59,122 nt of DNA, taken from the NCBI GenBank assembly GCA_003222395.1, contig QHWB01000078.1, positions 1 to 59,122 of the forward strand. Reading direction: 5' to 3'. Position 1 is the stretch's first letter. The number at the start of each line of letters is the position of its first letter. Below are positions 33,696 through 43,048 of the stretch, piece after piece. This stretch comes from Acidobacteriota bacterium. GTDB taxonomy: Bacteria > Acidobacteriota > Vicinamibacteria > Vicinamibacterales > CAVVIG01. The position numbers and the translations under genes were made by a program. A model generated the notes under the pieces. That model was given only the letters and a program-made list of their open reading frames with translations. It ran no database searches and had not been told where the DNA came from.

Positions 33696-34645
33696 TGCAG
33701 CAGTTCCTCCGCAGCTCGCGGATCAAACGGTCCCCGAGCACGCCGGCACCCGCTGCCGCTTGCCAATCTGGCCCCACCGACCCTGGCTCCCACGCTGCGA
33801 TAGCACGTGAACCCGGCGCTTGCTTTCGCGGCTGCGTGCGACCCTCGGTAATGCGGCGTCGTCACCTCGACGTCTTCAGTCGAGTAGCGGCCATCGCGAT
33901 CCTCGTATTCAATGCGGACGTCGGGGAATTCCACGTGGCCGTCCCGGTAAGGTAGGTGACGTTCGCGAGCCCACTGTTCGACTTCTTGAGGTTGTCGGTT
34001 TGGTCGACCAGAGGCTTCGTGACGGCAACGATTGGATGCCTGCAAGAAGCGCTGGTAGTCGCGCTTCAATTCATCTTCGAGGACGACGCGGCGAACCTGC
34101 GCACCGCCGGCAATCAATCGTTCAGCACTCTGAACGTATGCGCGATACAGCCGCACGTCGTGTGCGAGTTCGCGCGGCTTCGAGATGCCGACATGGAAGG
34201 TCTGACGAGTGTCGCCGTTATCTCGATTCCGTCTCGCGTGTTCCAGCACAGAACGTCCTCGTTCGGTCAGCGTGATAAGCGTCGTCCGTGTTCCGCCGAC
34301 GACATAAGGCGCCGTTCGAATCAATCCGAGCTTTCGCAAATGCGTCAGGTCCCGCGCCTGCGTTTCGCCGTTCCGGTACTGGTCGCGCAGATCCGCCGCT
34401 ACAACGACTCGAAATGTCCCCGCAGTTGAGAGCGTTCGCACTTCTGAGCCGCGCAGGTCGTACTCTCGATCGCGGACGCGGACGCGCTCGCGGCCGGGGC
34501 CGCGCGGCAGGTCAAGGTCTCGAATGAGCGAGTCCCGGGGGTCGTTGAATGATGGCGAATCCTGCGGCTCCGAGACGCCGCGGCTTCCTCGACTTGGCGT
34601 CGGTCGATCGTGGTCGAGTTCTCGTGGATCCAAATCACGCGACAT
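33692..34645 (-). CDS. Winged-helix protein, replication-relaxation-like
   Basis: The 317-residue protein has an R/D-rich N-terminus and then a winged helix (GTFRVVVAADLRDQYRNG, LTHLRKLGLIRTAPYV, TLITLTERGRSVLEHA). HDVRLYRAYVQSAERLIAGG follows, and a later part (DGHVEFPDVRIEYEDRDG, VEVTTPHYRG) resembles the nuclease-like C-terminus of replication-relaxation (Replic_Relax) proteins. That assignment is tentative. Proteins of this family occur with conjugative elements. It overlaps the 334-residue gene, so the two are coupled. Confidence 0.7.
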   Translation of the reverse strand: MSRDLDPRELDHDRPTPSRGSRGVSEPQDSPSFNDPRDSLIRDLDLPRGPGRERVRVRDREYDLRGSEVRTLSTAGTFRVVVAADLRDQYRNGETQARDLTHLRKLGLIRTAPYVVGGTRTTLITLTERGRSVLEHARRNRDNGDTRQTFHVGISKPRELAHDVRLYRAYVQSAERLIAGGAQVRRVVLEDELKRDYQRFLQASNRCRHEASGRPNRQPQEVEQWARERHLPYRDGHVEFPDVRIEYEDRDGRYSTEDVEVTTPHYRGSHAAAKASAGFTCYRSVGARVGGARLASGSGCRRARGPFDPRAAEELLQ

Positions 34646-34657
34646 TCATAAAAACTC

Positions 34658-34948
34658 CTACGACTCGAAGTATGAATGGACTTCCTCGATCGCGGTGTCA
34701 GCGGTGACGAGTTGTTGATCGAGGTGATGCAGCTTCCGGCCTGTGTCGCGCAGAAACAGCCATCGAGAGACGCTGTAGTAGATCGCGCACAGGTTCAGAA
34801 AGACGAGCAGCACGCCGCCTATGATCAGCGGTCCGTGGTACCGAAACAGTGCGACCTTGTACGGTGCCAGATAGCTCAATTCGCCCGCCAGCCACGCGAC
34901 GATGAGGAAGGTGGTGAGGGCAGCAGCGAATGCGGTGTTGGCAATCAT
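34658..34948 (-). CDS. Small membrane protein of the transfer operon
   Basis: The 96-residue protein has two predicted membrane segments, AFAAALTTFLIVAWLAGELS and LIIGGVLLVFLNLCAIYYSV, followed by a basic then acidic helical tail (RKLHHLDQQLVTADTAIEEV). It overlaps the VirB8 stop by 4 bases. The length and position would suit a TrbK/entry-exclusion-like or accessory T4SS membrane protein, but no family motif is recognised. Confidence 0.75.
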   Translation of the reverse strand: MIANTAFAAALTTFLIVAWLAGELSYLAPYKVALFRYHGPLIIGGVLLVFLNLCAIYYSVSRWLFLRDTGRKLHHLDQQLVTADTAIEEVHSYFES

Positions 34949-35661
34949 CGCTTCGTGTCCTCGAACGCCTGGTCGACACGGAAGTACGTGATCTGTAGGC
35001 CAAGCGGGTTGACGCGAACGAAGCTATTCGGTACGGCGTCGCGCATCACGAAATCGATCTGTGCGACGTAGGTCTCACGTTTGCGTTCCTGCCGCGTTCC
35101 TGGCCCCACGTACCGCTTTTCGAAGTCCACCGACGCCTTGTACGGGGGTTGGCTGAGCTCGGCGAATGTTACGTTCTTGACGTCGACGTCGATCTCGTCG
35201 CCCGAGGCGTTCGTCAGGAAGTTTTCGATGACGCGGGTCTGTTCGTTCTGCGCGATCGTTGCATCGGCCAGAGCCGGGTCAAGGAAGAACAGAGAGTCGG
35301 GGTAGTCCCGCCGAATCGTCGCCCGCAGGCGGCTGAAATGCAGCACCGCGAATCGCGTCAAAAAGTAGCGGAGTTCGGGTGGCTGCGGCTTGTAAGCGGT
35401 TGCGTCGTAGGCAACGGCTTCCGCCCGGCCGACGGAATCAATACGAATGACCAAAGGCTTGACGTTCGCGTACTTCGAGGCGGTCCGGAAGTTCAGTGCC
35501 AAGAGACCGAGCGCAACCAGCGACACGAGCACCAGCGCGACCTTCAGATAGGTGTTCATGACGAGCGCCGAGCCGTACAATTCGACGAACTGGCGCTTGG
35601 CGCTCTCGAGCGTCTTTGGGCTGACGTCAGCGACTGTCGCGGCCACTGCTGGTCCTACCAA
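34945..35661 (-). CDS. virB8: VirB8/TrbF-type inner membrane protein
   Basis: The 238-residue bitopic protein of the T4SS inner-membrane complex has a membrane segment at about 38-58 (YLKVALVLVSLVALGLLALN) and a periplasmic NTF2-like domain (LRYFLTRFAVLHFSRLR, NFLTNASGDEIDVDVK, YVAQIDFVMRDAVPNSFV). The strand PLGLQITYFRVDQAF near the end is typical of TrbF. The start is a TTG at 35661 that overlaps the stop of the preceding small gene (TTGGTAG), or a GTG 15 bases later. Confidence 0.9.
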   Translation of the reverse strand: MVGPAVAATVADVSPKTLESAKRQFVELYGSALVMNTYLKVALVLVSLVALGLLALNFRTASKYANVKPLVIRIDSVGRAEAVAYDATAYKPQPPELRYFLTRFAVLHFSRLRATIRRDYPDSLFFLDPALADATIAQNEQTRVIENFLTNASGDEIDVDVKNVTFAELSQPPYKASVDFEKRYVGPGTRQERKRETYVAQIDFVMRDAVPNSFVRVNPLGLQITYFRVDQAFEDTKR

Positions 35662-35816
35662 AGAGGATGGAAGTGCAGAATCCCTGCGATGACCCAGATC
35701 GCGCCGATCACCAGTCCGATCAGAGCCGCGATCCCGAACGCGGTCAAATACCGGCGGGTGAAGGTCCGCGAGGCTGTTGCCTCAATTTCGCGTATGTCCC
35801 GCATGTGAGTCGGCAT
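35655..35816 (-). CDS. 53-residue single-span membrane protein
   Basis: This short gene lies between virB6 and virB8 and reads MPTHMRDIREIEATASRTF, then YLTAFGIAALIGLVIGAIWV as a membrane segment, and ends HFHPLW. It overlaps the TTG start of virB8 by 7 bases, and its ATG sits 12 bases after the virB6 stop, so it fills the gap exactly. It is probably an accessory T4SS membrane peptide; no family is recognised. Confidence 0.7.
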   Translation of the reverse strand: MPTHMRDIREIEATASRTFTRRYLTAFGIAALIGLVIGAIWVIAGILHFHPLW

Positions 35817-35828
35817 GTCAGTTCTCCG

Positions 35829-36668
35829 TCAGATCAGCGCCCGAAGGCGCTCCGGTAGAACGGTCTGACCTCCACCGCCTGAGAAGATCGAGCTCGTGAG
35901 CGACGGAACCAGCAGAATCCCGACGATAAACACCCCCACGATCACGAACGCCTGGATGCCGTAGAGCATGTACAGGTCCTCGGTGATACCGGGCGGTATC
36001 GTCGTCAGGAACTGGAATATGAAGCGTTCGAAAACCGTCAGAAACGCTAGTGCGATCACGGGCACGAATGAGTACTGAATGAATGCTTTGAACCAGGACC
36101 AGAAAAGCCAATCGAGCTTCGGAACGATGAAAAAAGGCACGAAGATCGGCCCCACCAGAGCACATACGGCACTGGCAATCAACCCAAACGCCACGACCGC
36201 GAGCGACAGTACCTTTGCGAGTGTGATGACGATCAGCAGCAGCCAGTACAGGAGATTCGCCAGAATCGACCACGCGTCCGGCTGAACGAACTGTCTCCAG
36301 AGCTGATCGAGATGATTGAATACGAGCTCCAATGACCGGGCATCCAGGATGTTGGCGAACTCGTGCGTCTGGTCCGTGATCAGGTTGCTGAACGAGACGC
36401 CAATGCCCGGAATCGGCGACTCGTAAAACGCGATCAGCGCGTAGCCGAAAGAGATCCAGAGCAGCAGCTTGGCGAACTCGAACATGTGATCGCCAAGCGA
36501 ATCGTGGCTCAGCATTACTCGGATCCCCTGCCACACGATCAGTATCGTTGCGAAGGCAAGGAACAGCGAAAATCCGAATCGCAGGAACGCCGGCTCGTAC
36601 GTCGTCAGCAGCACCGTAATGGCTTGCTGCACGGTTGCGACAATCGCCAGACGCGGTTGCGGTCCCAT
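35829..36668 (-). CDS. virB6: VirB6/TrbL-type polytopic membrane protein
   Basis: The 279-residue protein has at least five membrane segments, for example GFSLFLAFATILIVWQGIRV, LLYWLLLIVITLAKVLSLAV, LIASAVCALVGPIFVPFFIV and YGIQAFVIVGVFIVGILLVP. The middle block VGPIFVPFFIVPKLDWLFWS followed by WFKAFIQYSFVPV is characteristic of VirB6/TrbL. It forms part of the inner-membrane channel. The C-terminus is short and glycine-rich. It follows the first virB5-like gene by 9 bases. Confidence 0.9.
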   Translation of the reverse strand: MGPQPRLAIVATVQQAITVLLTTYEPAFLRFGFSLFLAFATILIVWQGIRVMLSHDSLGDHMFEFAKLLLWISFGYALIAFYESPIPGIGVSFSNLITDQTHEFANILDARSLELVFNHLDQLWRQFVQPDAWSILANLLYWLLLIVITLAKVLSLAVVAFGLIASAVCALVGPIFVPFFIVPKLDWLFWSWFKAFIQYSFVPVIALAFLTVFERFIFQFLTTIPPGITEDLYMLYGIQAFVIVGVFIVGILLVPSLTSSIFSGGGGQTVLPERLRALI

Positions 36669-36677
36669 TTCCTATCC

Positions 36678-37499
36678 TCACGGCTGTCGCCATGCACGCA
36701 GGTCGTCAGTGCACCCAGCAAGAAGGCTCCGATTGGCGGCGGATCCCCATCGAAGCCGCTCCAACTGCATGTTCATGGTCGCTGCCTCGGTATCTCGGGC
36801 GCGCTTGTTGTCGATCAACAGCTGCTCGACGATGCCCGCGAGAAACTGCATGCGAGCCTGTTGCTGTTGCGCACGGATCAGGGCGGCGCCGCTGATCTTG
36901 TCGACGACTGCGGTCGCACTCTGATCAAGCGATGGATCGAGCGCATCGTCCTGAAGCGCTTCAATCGCTGCAAGCTCTTTGCGGCCGTTGTAACGCAGCA
37001 GGCCGGTCTGGTCCGTGCCAGCGATGATGCTGCTGTCGGCTGCATCCAGAGTCGCCAGCTCGGCGACGATTGCAGCCTCCGCGTCAGGAGCGACTTCGAC
37101 TAACGCGCTCAGTTCGGTGTCTGGCGTCACCCGATTTCGCGCGACGCGTTCGTACGCCGAGCCCAGGCGGTCTCCGTAGTTCAGCGCAGCGTTATAGCTG
37201 TTCGCGTAGAGGAACTTGTCAAACTGAAACGGATGAATCCGCCACTTGGGCGTGTCGTCATCCGACATGAAGTACCTGCTCAGATCAGCGAATGCGCTCA
37301 GCCGCTTCGCCATCTTGTGCAGCCGGTCCGCCTCCTCATTCAGCGTGTCACGCAGAAGCTCCTTCAACGCGGCGATCGCGGCATCTTTCAACGTCAGCGC
37401 GGGGTCGAAGACGGCGATTTGCGCATTCGCGAGTCGCGCGCCGAACGTCAGGGTCATCACGACACTCCCGCTCACGAGGATGGTCCTTCGACGAGACAT
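36678..37499 (-). CDS. virB5: VirB5/TrbJ-like protein, copy 2 of a tandem pair
   Basis: The 273-residue exported protein has a signal peptide (VVMTLTFGARLANA) and a helical mature part. LNEEADRLHKMAKRLSAFAD and the C-terminal RARDTEAATMNMQLERL with DDLRAWRQP match the neighbouring gene at 37512-38285, which ends RMRDTEAATMNMRL and DDLRTWRQP. VirB5/TrbJ proteins are minor pilus or surface components. The N-terminal halves of the two copies differ strongly, suggesting divergence after duplication and separate roles. Confidence 0.85.
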   Translation of the reverse strand: MSRRRTILVSGSVVMTLTFGARLANAQIAVFDPALTLKDAAIAALKELLRDTLNEEADRLHKMAKRLSAFADLSRYFMSDDDTPKWRIHPFQFDKFLYANSYNAALNYGDRLGSAYERVARNRVTPDTELSALVEVAPDAEAAIVAELATLDAADSSIIAGTDQTGLLRYNGRKELAAIEALQDDALDPSLDQSATAVVDKISGAALIRAQQQQARMQFLAGIVEQLLIDNKRARDTEAATMNMQLERLRWGSAANRSLLAGCTDDLRAWRQP

Positions 37500-37511
37500 G
37501 TGAGTCTCCCG

Positions 37512-38285
37512 TTATGGCTGGCGCCACGTGCGAAGGTCGTCCGCCGCGCCTTGAATGAGATTGGCACCTGCCGTCCGTCCATCGCGCATTCCAATCAGGC
37601 GCATGTTCATCGTCGCGGCCTCGGTGTCGCGCATGCGCTTGCCGCGTGCGAGCAACTGCTCGAGCGCGTGGGACAGCAGCTGATTCGTCGCCATATCCTG
37701 CCGGCGCGCCACTAGCTCGCCGGCCGCGACCTTGTCGAGGACCGCCGTCATCTCGTGGTATCGGGGCAAGGTGTTCAGCACGTCGTTCTCGAATTCTTGA
37801 ACCAGCATTTGCAGCATGCCGTTGTAGCCGCGCACGAGCGCGACTTGATGGCCCGCGATCTCAGCGACGGAGTCCGTGATTTCGACCGTCGCGTATGCGT
37901 TCTCGATCGCCTTCCGGGCTGATGCGGGAAGGGAATTCAACTCGGCACCTGGCCGCTCCAGCCGGCGAGCCGTCTGCTCGTAGAGACTCCCGCGAGCATC
38001 GCCTGAATTGAGACCTCGAAGCCACGGTTCACCATACGGCCATCGGCCTGGATCGTGGCCGGTGATCGCGATCGCCGGCGTCCGGTAGCGATCGAGCGAG
38101 CCAAGGCTTCGTGACATGCGGACGATCGTTGCGTATTGCTGAACGAGCGTGTTGTACTCGCTGAGCGTTCGCTCGGCGATGAGGATTGCCTGATACAGGT
38201 TCGCAGGATCGATCACGACGACCTGAGCGAACGTTGGCGAAGCGATCAGCACGAAACCCGTTGCGGTCAAGAGAACGCGGCCCAT
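37512..38285 (-). CDS. virB5: VirB5/TrbJ-like protein, copy 1 of a tandem pair
   Basis: The protein has 257 residues from MGRVLLTATGFVLIASPTFA (signal peptide). The mature part begins QVVVIDPANLYQAILIAERT, then LSEYNTLVQQYATIVRM, typical of TrbJ N-terminal helices. The C-terminal half is homologous to the next gene. The ATG at 38285 was chosen because the open frame upstream overlaps virB10 and lacks a signal-like start. It lies 10 bases after the virB10 stop and 12 bases before its paralogue. Confidence 0.87.
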   Translation of the reverse strand: MGRVLLTATGFVLIASPTFAQVVVIDPANLYQAILIAERTLSEYNTLVQQYATIVRMSRSLGSLDRYRTPAIAITGHDPGRWPYGEPWLRGLNSGDARGSLYEQTARRLERPGAELNSLPASARKAIENAYATVEITDSVAEIAGHQVALVRGYNGMLQMLVQEFENDVLNTLPRYHEMTAVLDKVAAGELVARRQDMATNQLLSHALEQLLARGKRMRDTEAATMNMRLIGMRDGRTAGANLIQGAADDLRTWRQP

Positions 38286-38295
38286 CGCTCTGCTC

Positions 38296-39597
38296 CTATC
38301 GAATCCGAGTGCCGTCCGCCGATAGCGCCGCCGTGCCGGCCTCGCTGTACCGCGGCAGCTCCAAGTCACTCGTCAGGTAGACCTTCACGCGATGTCCTTC
38401 GCGGATGGTGATCGTTGGCAAACGATTGAGAAATCGGTTCATCACCTGCGCGGTGGCCTCCGCCGTCGCATTCCCGAAACCTCCCGCGATGACGATCGTT
38501 CGGTCGTCCGCCCCCTGGCCGAAGCCCACTGTGCCCAGGTATTGACCGAGGCCGCTGATCAGTCCGATTGCGCTCGCGGCGCCGAACGTGGCCCAGTAAT
38601 GCTGGTTCACCTGGTCACGCAGCGCCGCGTCGCCAACCTGGTTCAACCCGCCGAACTGGTCAAGGCTGACGGTGCGGCCGTCAGGGAAAGCAAGCCGGTG
38701 AAACGCGACGGCGAGACGCGACTCTCCAACGGAGCGCACCGGCTTCGTTTCACCCAGGACTCGTGACCCAGCGGGAATCAGCACGTGCTGTCCACTGTGG
38801 GAGTACACAGGATTGGTGACGAGGCAATTCACCGGTGACGCGGTGTCGCCATCGAGGCGATTCGTCAAGACCGTATCGATGATGGTGCCCTCGAGAAGCT
38901 TTTGCATCGGGGCCGACGCGCTGATCGGGTCTGTGTTCGCCGGCGTAAGCCGTGCGGTGGCCGATGGCGCAATCGCGGTCGCTGGCATTCCAATCGTCGT
39001 CGCCGCGGCCGTGGGCAGATTCTGTTGTTGCTGCTGCGCAGACGGCGTATACCGGGTCGTGGCTCGCACGACCGCCTCCGCGACATCGTCAAGGTTCGGC
39101 GCGGCAGGTTGAGATGGGTCTCGAACGACGCTCGAACCTCGTGCAGTTGCATCACGCTCACCGAGCGGCTGCTCCCCAGGCGGACGACGACTGAACACGA
39201 CGTTGCCGGCAAACAGGCTCTCGTACTCTCGGCGCTTTCGCTCGGCCACTAAGGGATCCTGTTGCCGCGAACCGCCTTCGCTTTCCCGCACATTCGTCGG
39301 TGGGTTCCTGCTGGGTTCGCCGGTGGAATCGGCGCGCGCTCGATCGTCGAGCGCCCGCAGCCTGTCCTGGAATTCCCGGAGCCGATCGGGGCTGAGACCT
39401 GGCAGCGGTGGCGTGGCCGACGTCGATGTGACGCGCGGCGAGGGCTGCGAATGACCCGCGAGCATGATGATCATCAGCATTCCGGCTGCCACGCCCACCA
39501 TGAGCCACATCTGGAGTCCACGCGGAATCACGCCGCGCGGAACCGGACGTCGATCGGAGACCGGTGCCGTCGCTGGTGTGGATGATGCCTCGGACAT
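38296..39597 (-). CDS. virB10: VirB10/TrbI-type outer-membrane core protein
   Basis: The 433-residue protein has a short cytoplasmic N-terminus, one membrane segment (MWLMVGVAAGMLMIIMLAGH), a proline-rich periplasmic linker and the conserved C-terminal TrbI beta-barrel. Family motifs include LLEGTIIDTVLTNRLDGDT, YSHSGQHVLIPAGSRVLGE, RLAVAFHRLAFPDGRTVSLD and GYL-type gate sequences near the end. It spans the envelope and transmits energy to the outer-membrane pore with VirB9. It is complete and follows virB9 by 2 bases. Confidence 0.94.
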   Translation of the reverse strand: MSEASSTPATAPVSDRRPVPRGVIPRGLQMWLMVGVAAGMLMIIMLAGHSQPSPRVTSTSATPPLPGLSPDRLREFQDRLRALDDRARADSTGEPSRNPPTNVRESEGGSRQQDPLVAERKRREYESLFAGNVVFSRRPPGEQPLGERDATARGSSVVRDPSQPAAPNLDDVAEAVVRATTRYTPSAQQQQQNLPTAAATTIGMPATAIAPSATARLTPANTDPISASAPMQKLLEGTIIDTVLTNRLDGDTASPVNCLVTNPVYSHSGQHVLIPAGSRVLGETKPVRSVGESRLAVAFHRLAFPDGRTVSLDQFGGLNQVGDAALRDQVNQHYWATFGAASAIGLISGLGQYLGTVGFGQGADDRTIVIAGGFGNATAEATAQVMNRFLNRLPTITIREGHRVKVYLTSDLELPRYSEAGTAALSADGTRIR

Positions 39598-39599
39598 GG

Positions 39600-40397
39600 T
39601 CAGCGCCCGTGCATGCCAAAATCGAATTCTGCTTTGCCCAGGGCGAGATACCCGCGATCGAGCACTTTCGGCACCACATAGGTGCCGTTGCGCACCTGGA
39701 AATTCAGCAGTGACGGCGAGCCGTCCTTGACCTCGTACAGGGCCGGCAGCTCGGTCGCCTCCGTTCTCACGTATGTGAACTGACCGTCGTTCCAGATGGC
39801 ACGCACGAAAAACGGTTTCTCGTACTTGGGGGTGCCATAAACGAACTGCAGCTTGGATGGATACTCCTGCTCATAGTTGGCGATGGCGTCGGCGACTCGT
39901 CGGCGTTCCGCTTCGAGAGCCTCGCGCGCCGCTGTCGCTTCAGCCTGTACGCTCTCGAATTGCGCCGCCGTGTAGTACTTCATCTTTCCCCGGGCGATGT
40001 CCGGATCCGGAATGACGTACACCTTCAGATCGGGCAGGGAGTTGCCCTTTTCGGTCAGCAGAAACGAGTAGACGGCGCCGCTCGCGGTCACGAGATTCAG
40101 GTTGGTCGCTGCTCCTTCCTTTGCCGGCTTCACGTGCGCGATGTTGTGGGTTGCACTGATGACCCAGAAGTCCCGATCCCCGGTCACAACGTCGAGGATC
40201 TCGTCGTCCTCCGGAAGCAGGATCATCGTCGTGTAGCGGATACGCGTCTGCAGCGAAATTACGCTGTGAGCCGATGCTGTTACGTCGCGAATTCCTGTCG
40301 TCTGTCCCGAAGCGACCAACCCGGATGCTCCAGTTGCGGCCAGGACGGCGGCTACGAATCCGAGCGAACGAGAACCAACGAGCCGGTGCACAGACAT
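39600..40397 (-). CDS. virB9: VirB9/TrbG-type outer-membrane core protein
   Basis: The 265-residue protein has a signal peptide (SLGFVAAVLAATGASGLVAS). The conserved domain shows TRIRYTTMILLPEDDEILDV, DRDFWVISATHNIAHVKP and TNLNLVTASGAVYSFLL. The C-terminal domain has KPFFVRAIWNDGQFTYVR and GTYVVPKVLDRGYLALG. All are typical of TrbG/VirB9, partner of VirB10. A GGAGGAG site lies before its ATG. That site lies just past the corrected end of virB4 (40414), which supports the frameshift reading of virB4. Confidence 0.94.
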   Translation of the reverse strand: MSVHRLVGSRSLGFVAAVLAATGASGLVASGQTTGIRDVTASAHSVISLQTRIRYTTMILLPEDDEILDVVTGDRDFWVISATHNIAHVKPAKEGAATNLNLVTASGAVYSFLLTEKGNSLPDLKVYVIPDPDIARGKMKYYTAAQFESVQAEATAAREALEAERRRVADAIANYEQEYPSKLQFVYGTPKYEKPFFVRAIWNDGQFTYVRTEATELPALYEVKDGSPSLLNFQVRNGTYVVPKVLDRGYLALGKAEFDFGMHGR

Positions 40398-40413
40398 GTC
40401 CCAACTCCTCCGC

Positions 40414-42742
40414 TTACGCAGACGCGACGAGGCGCTCCAGGCCCGCCTCGAAGCCGTACCGGCTGGAGAGCTCGGCGAGGCGCTCGTTGTCGACGGGCGT
40501 GTTCGTGTAAATCCAGTAACTTTTCGGATCCCAATTCCATTTCATTGAGTTGAAAGAGCTCTGCGTACTGACGGCGATCGAGCGCCGGGTTGGCGAGCAG
40601 CAGCTTCGTCGGGCAGCTTTCGACGACGGTTCGCAGCAGATCCGCAGAGGCGAAGTCGTCGATCGTTTGGGTTGAGAGAATCATGGCGCCGTTGTGTTTC
40701 CGCCAGGTCTTCAGCCCTTCCTGCACGTACGCGCGCAGCGTTGGGTGCTGAATGAATCGCCATGCTTCGTCCACGACGCACAGCTTGAGGCGCCGCGCTT
40801 CCGCCGGGTCGTTGACGCGGGCGGTGACACGGTGCAGGACATAGAACAGAAGCGGCTCAAGGAGCGCCGGATACGACCGCATCGACTCGAAATCGAATAC
40901 CTGGATCCGTTCGACGTTGAACGTGTCTTCCACGTTGTCGAAGAGGCTGGCGTACCGACCGCCGTCCACCCATTTGTGGAGCCGACCGCCAAGAGCGCGA
41001 GGCAGGAGATTGGCGAGCGTGAACAGGCGCCTCTGATCCGCATCGAGTGCATAGAGGTTCTCGATCGCCTCGTACGTCTCCCGGTCTTCCACTTCCGACA
41101 GTCGGTAGGCCTCGTTGCCCTCCAAGAGCACGCGCAGCAATGCATGGAGGAAGTGCAGATGCTCGGGCGTTGGATCCAGCGCGAACGGGTTGATGCTGAC
41201 GTCATGCTGCCGAAGGCCGACTTCCAGGTATCGGCCGTGAAGGAGGTCAGCAAGCTTGCGATAGCTATGCCCGAGGTCGAGGATCACCGTCAGCGGTTCA
41301 TATTTCTGTGCGTGCGTGACGATGAAATTGAGCAGGAAGCTTTTACCGCTGCCGGTCGCGCCCAGGACCAGTGTGTGCCCGACATCCTGCACATGCAGGT
41401 TGAAGGCGTACGGCGCATGGTGTGGCGTTTCGAAGATCGAGAGAGCGTCTTCACCCAGGTATGGGCTGACACGTTCGCCTTTGTCGAGTGCGAAAACGAA
41501 GCTCAGGTCCGCGGCATTGGTCTCGAGGAGCGCCAGCCGTCTGAGGTTGTGTGCCCCGTTTCCGGGCACGGTGCTCAACCAGGCGTTCAACAAGTTGTAG
41601 CTTTCGTCAAACAGGGACCCGTCATGTGTCGCCAGCGCCTTGATGGCTTCGGCGCTTGCGTGCTGGAGCGCGCGCCAGTTGGTGCCGTGAAGTACGAACG
41701 TCAACGAACAGAACCCGAAGAAATGACCGTTGACCTCGAGCTCGGTGAGGGCGTCCCCGAGCTGATTGACCGTGGCCGTCGCAGATTCGTCGACGAGCAT
41801 TTCCTCGGGCTTCGTCTCCGGCGCGACGTAGTTCACGAGCGACACGCGCTTGTTGAAGAAATGGCGACGCCGCGTCCGGATCTCGCGCCGCATGCGGTCG
41901 TTCGGAATACGCTGCCACTCGAGGCACGCTACGAACTCCTCGGGGATTGCGTGCAGGTCGCCGAGCACATGCGCGAATGTCCGCGCAGGCGGCTCCTTCA
42001 TCGAGAGGACCTTGACGATTTGATCGCCGATGAGGAGGTGATCGCGGTGGCATTCGATCGCCAGATCGGGAACGAAGTAGTCGAGATGCGTGTCGTACTT
42101 CAGAGGAGCAGCAGACGCCGCATCCCGATTCAGATTCACCACGTGCCGCAAAAAGCCGAAGATATCGGTCTTCCGCAGCCGTACCGGACCGAAGTCGCTT
42201 AGCTGAATCTCGAGTGCGTGCGCCTTGTCGTGGAGCGCGCTAACGGCTCTGTCGATTTCAGTCTCGAGGAACGAGATGGCCGCGTTTGTCAAAAACCCCC
42301 GATGCCACATCCGGTACCGGCGCAGGCCCGTTCGGTTGGAACCTGCAGCCGGCGGTTCGTATACCAGCACGAAGTAGATCGTGTGGTCGTACAGGTCGCG
42401 GCGGCCATTCAGATGTGCAGCCCGTTGGTCGATCGCTTCGCGTGCGACGCCACGCCCGCGTGACGCAGGTACGATGTGCTCGATTCTTTCCTTCAAGAAG
42501 TACTGGTAAAGCCGGCAGTGCTCATCGAGCAGTCGCAGCGCGGCCTGCACTCGATGAGTCAGTACTTGGCGCTGCGGGTGCGTCAACCCCTCGTAGTCGA
42601 CGCCTCGCATGCGATACACGACCCCGACGTGACCGGCCTTCGTGAGGAATACGTCATCATCCACGAAGCCCCAGATCGCGAGCAGCGCGTTCACGCTGCC
42701 CGCGTCGCTGTAGTCACGAAGAATGCGCCGGATCCTCACCAT
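40414..42742 (-). CDS. virB4: VirB4/TrbE-type secretion ATPase, frameshifted near the 3' end
   Basis: This is the large T4SS ATPase. The N-terminal domain has FLTKAGHVGVVYRMRGVDYE, Walker A is GATGSGKS (461-468), Walker B is KLCVVDEAWRF, and LSTQTIDDFASADLLRTVVE is typical of VirB4. Near 40547 the uninterrupted frame leaves LNEME and runs to 40352 through an arginine-rich, non-family tail that overlaps virB9. The neighbouring frame instead reads WNWDPKSYWIYTNTPVDNER and ends LERLVASA at 40414, a normal VirB4 end. One indel therefore separates the two. It is either an assembly error or a recent mutation that truncates the last 45 or so residues. Confidence 0.9.
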
Positions 42743-43032
42743 GCCCTGATCTCCAGGTCGACTCGTTCGTGCTTTCCAGGGTCATAGCGACGCCGAGCGC
42801 CAGACGAGGCGAGAAGAATCCGCAGCATGTCTGGGTCGCGCTTCGTCGACCAGAGGGCGAACGCGTATAGCCCGAGGAACATCAACAGCCCGGCGGCGAA
42901 CGAGTAGAACAGATTGAACGTCGCGGCGCCGAGGAGCAGCGCGAGAAAGAAAAGCCGCCGATCGACACCGCACACTGTCAGTGGGCGATGCAGCACCTTG
43001 TACACCGGGCGATAGGTCGGAGCGTCCGCCAT
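42736..43032 (-). CDS. virB3: VirB3/TrbD-type membrane protein
   Basis: The protein has 98 residues from MADAPTYRPVYKVLHRPLTV, the typical VirB3 N-terminus, with a double membrane segment RRLFFLALLLGAATFNLFYS and FAAGLLMFLGLYAFALW, then a basic C-terminus (RYDPGKHERVDLEIRAW). The longer open frame to 43131 overlaps virB2 and lacks family support. It overlaps the virB4 start by 7 bases. It anchors VirB4 at the inner membrane. Confidence 0.9.
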   Translation of the reverse strand: MADAPTYRPVYKVLHRPLTVCGVDRRLFFLALLLGAATFNLFYSFAAGLLMFLGLYAFALWSTKRDPDMLRILLASSGARRRYDPGKHERVDLEIRAW

Positions 43033-43048
43033 GATCCGCGTGCCTCGA

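Noticed and set aside
40694-42202. A 502-residue plus-strand open frame inside virB4
   Set aside because: It lies antisense to the clearly coding virB4 gene and has the composition expected of a GC-rich shadow frame; no family motif is present.
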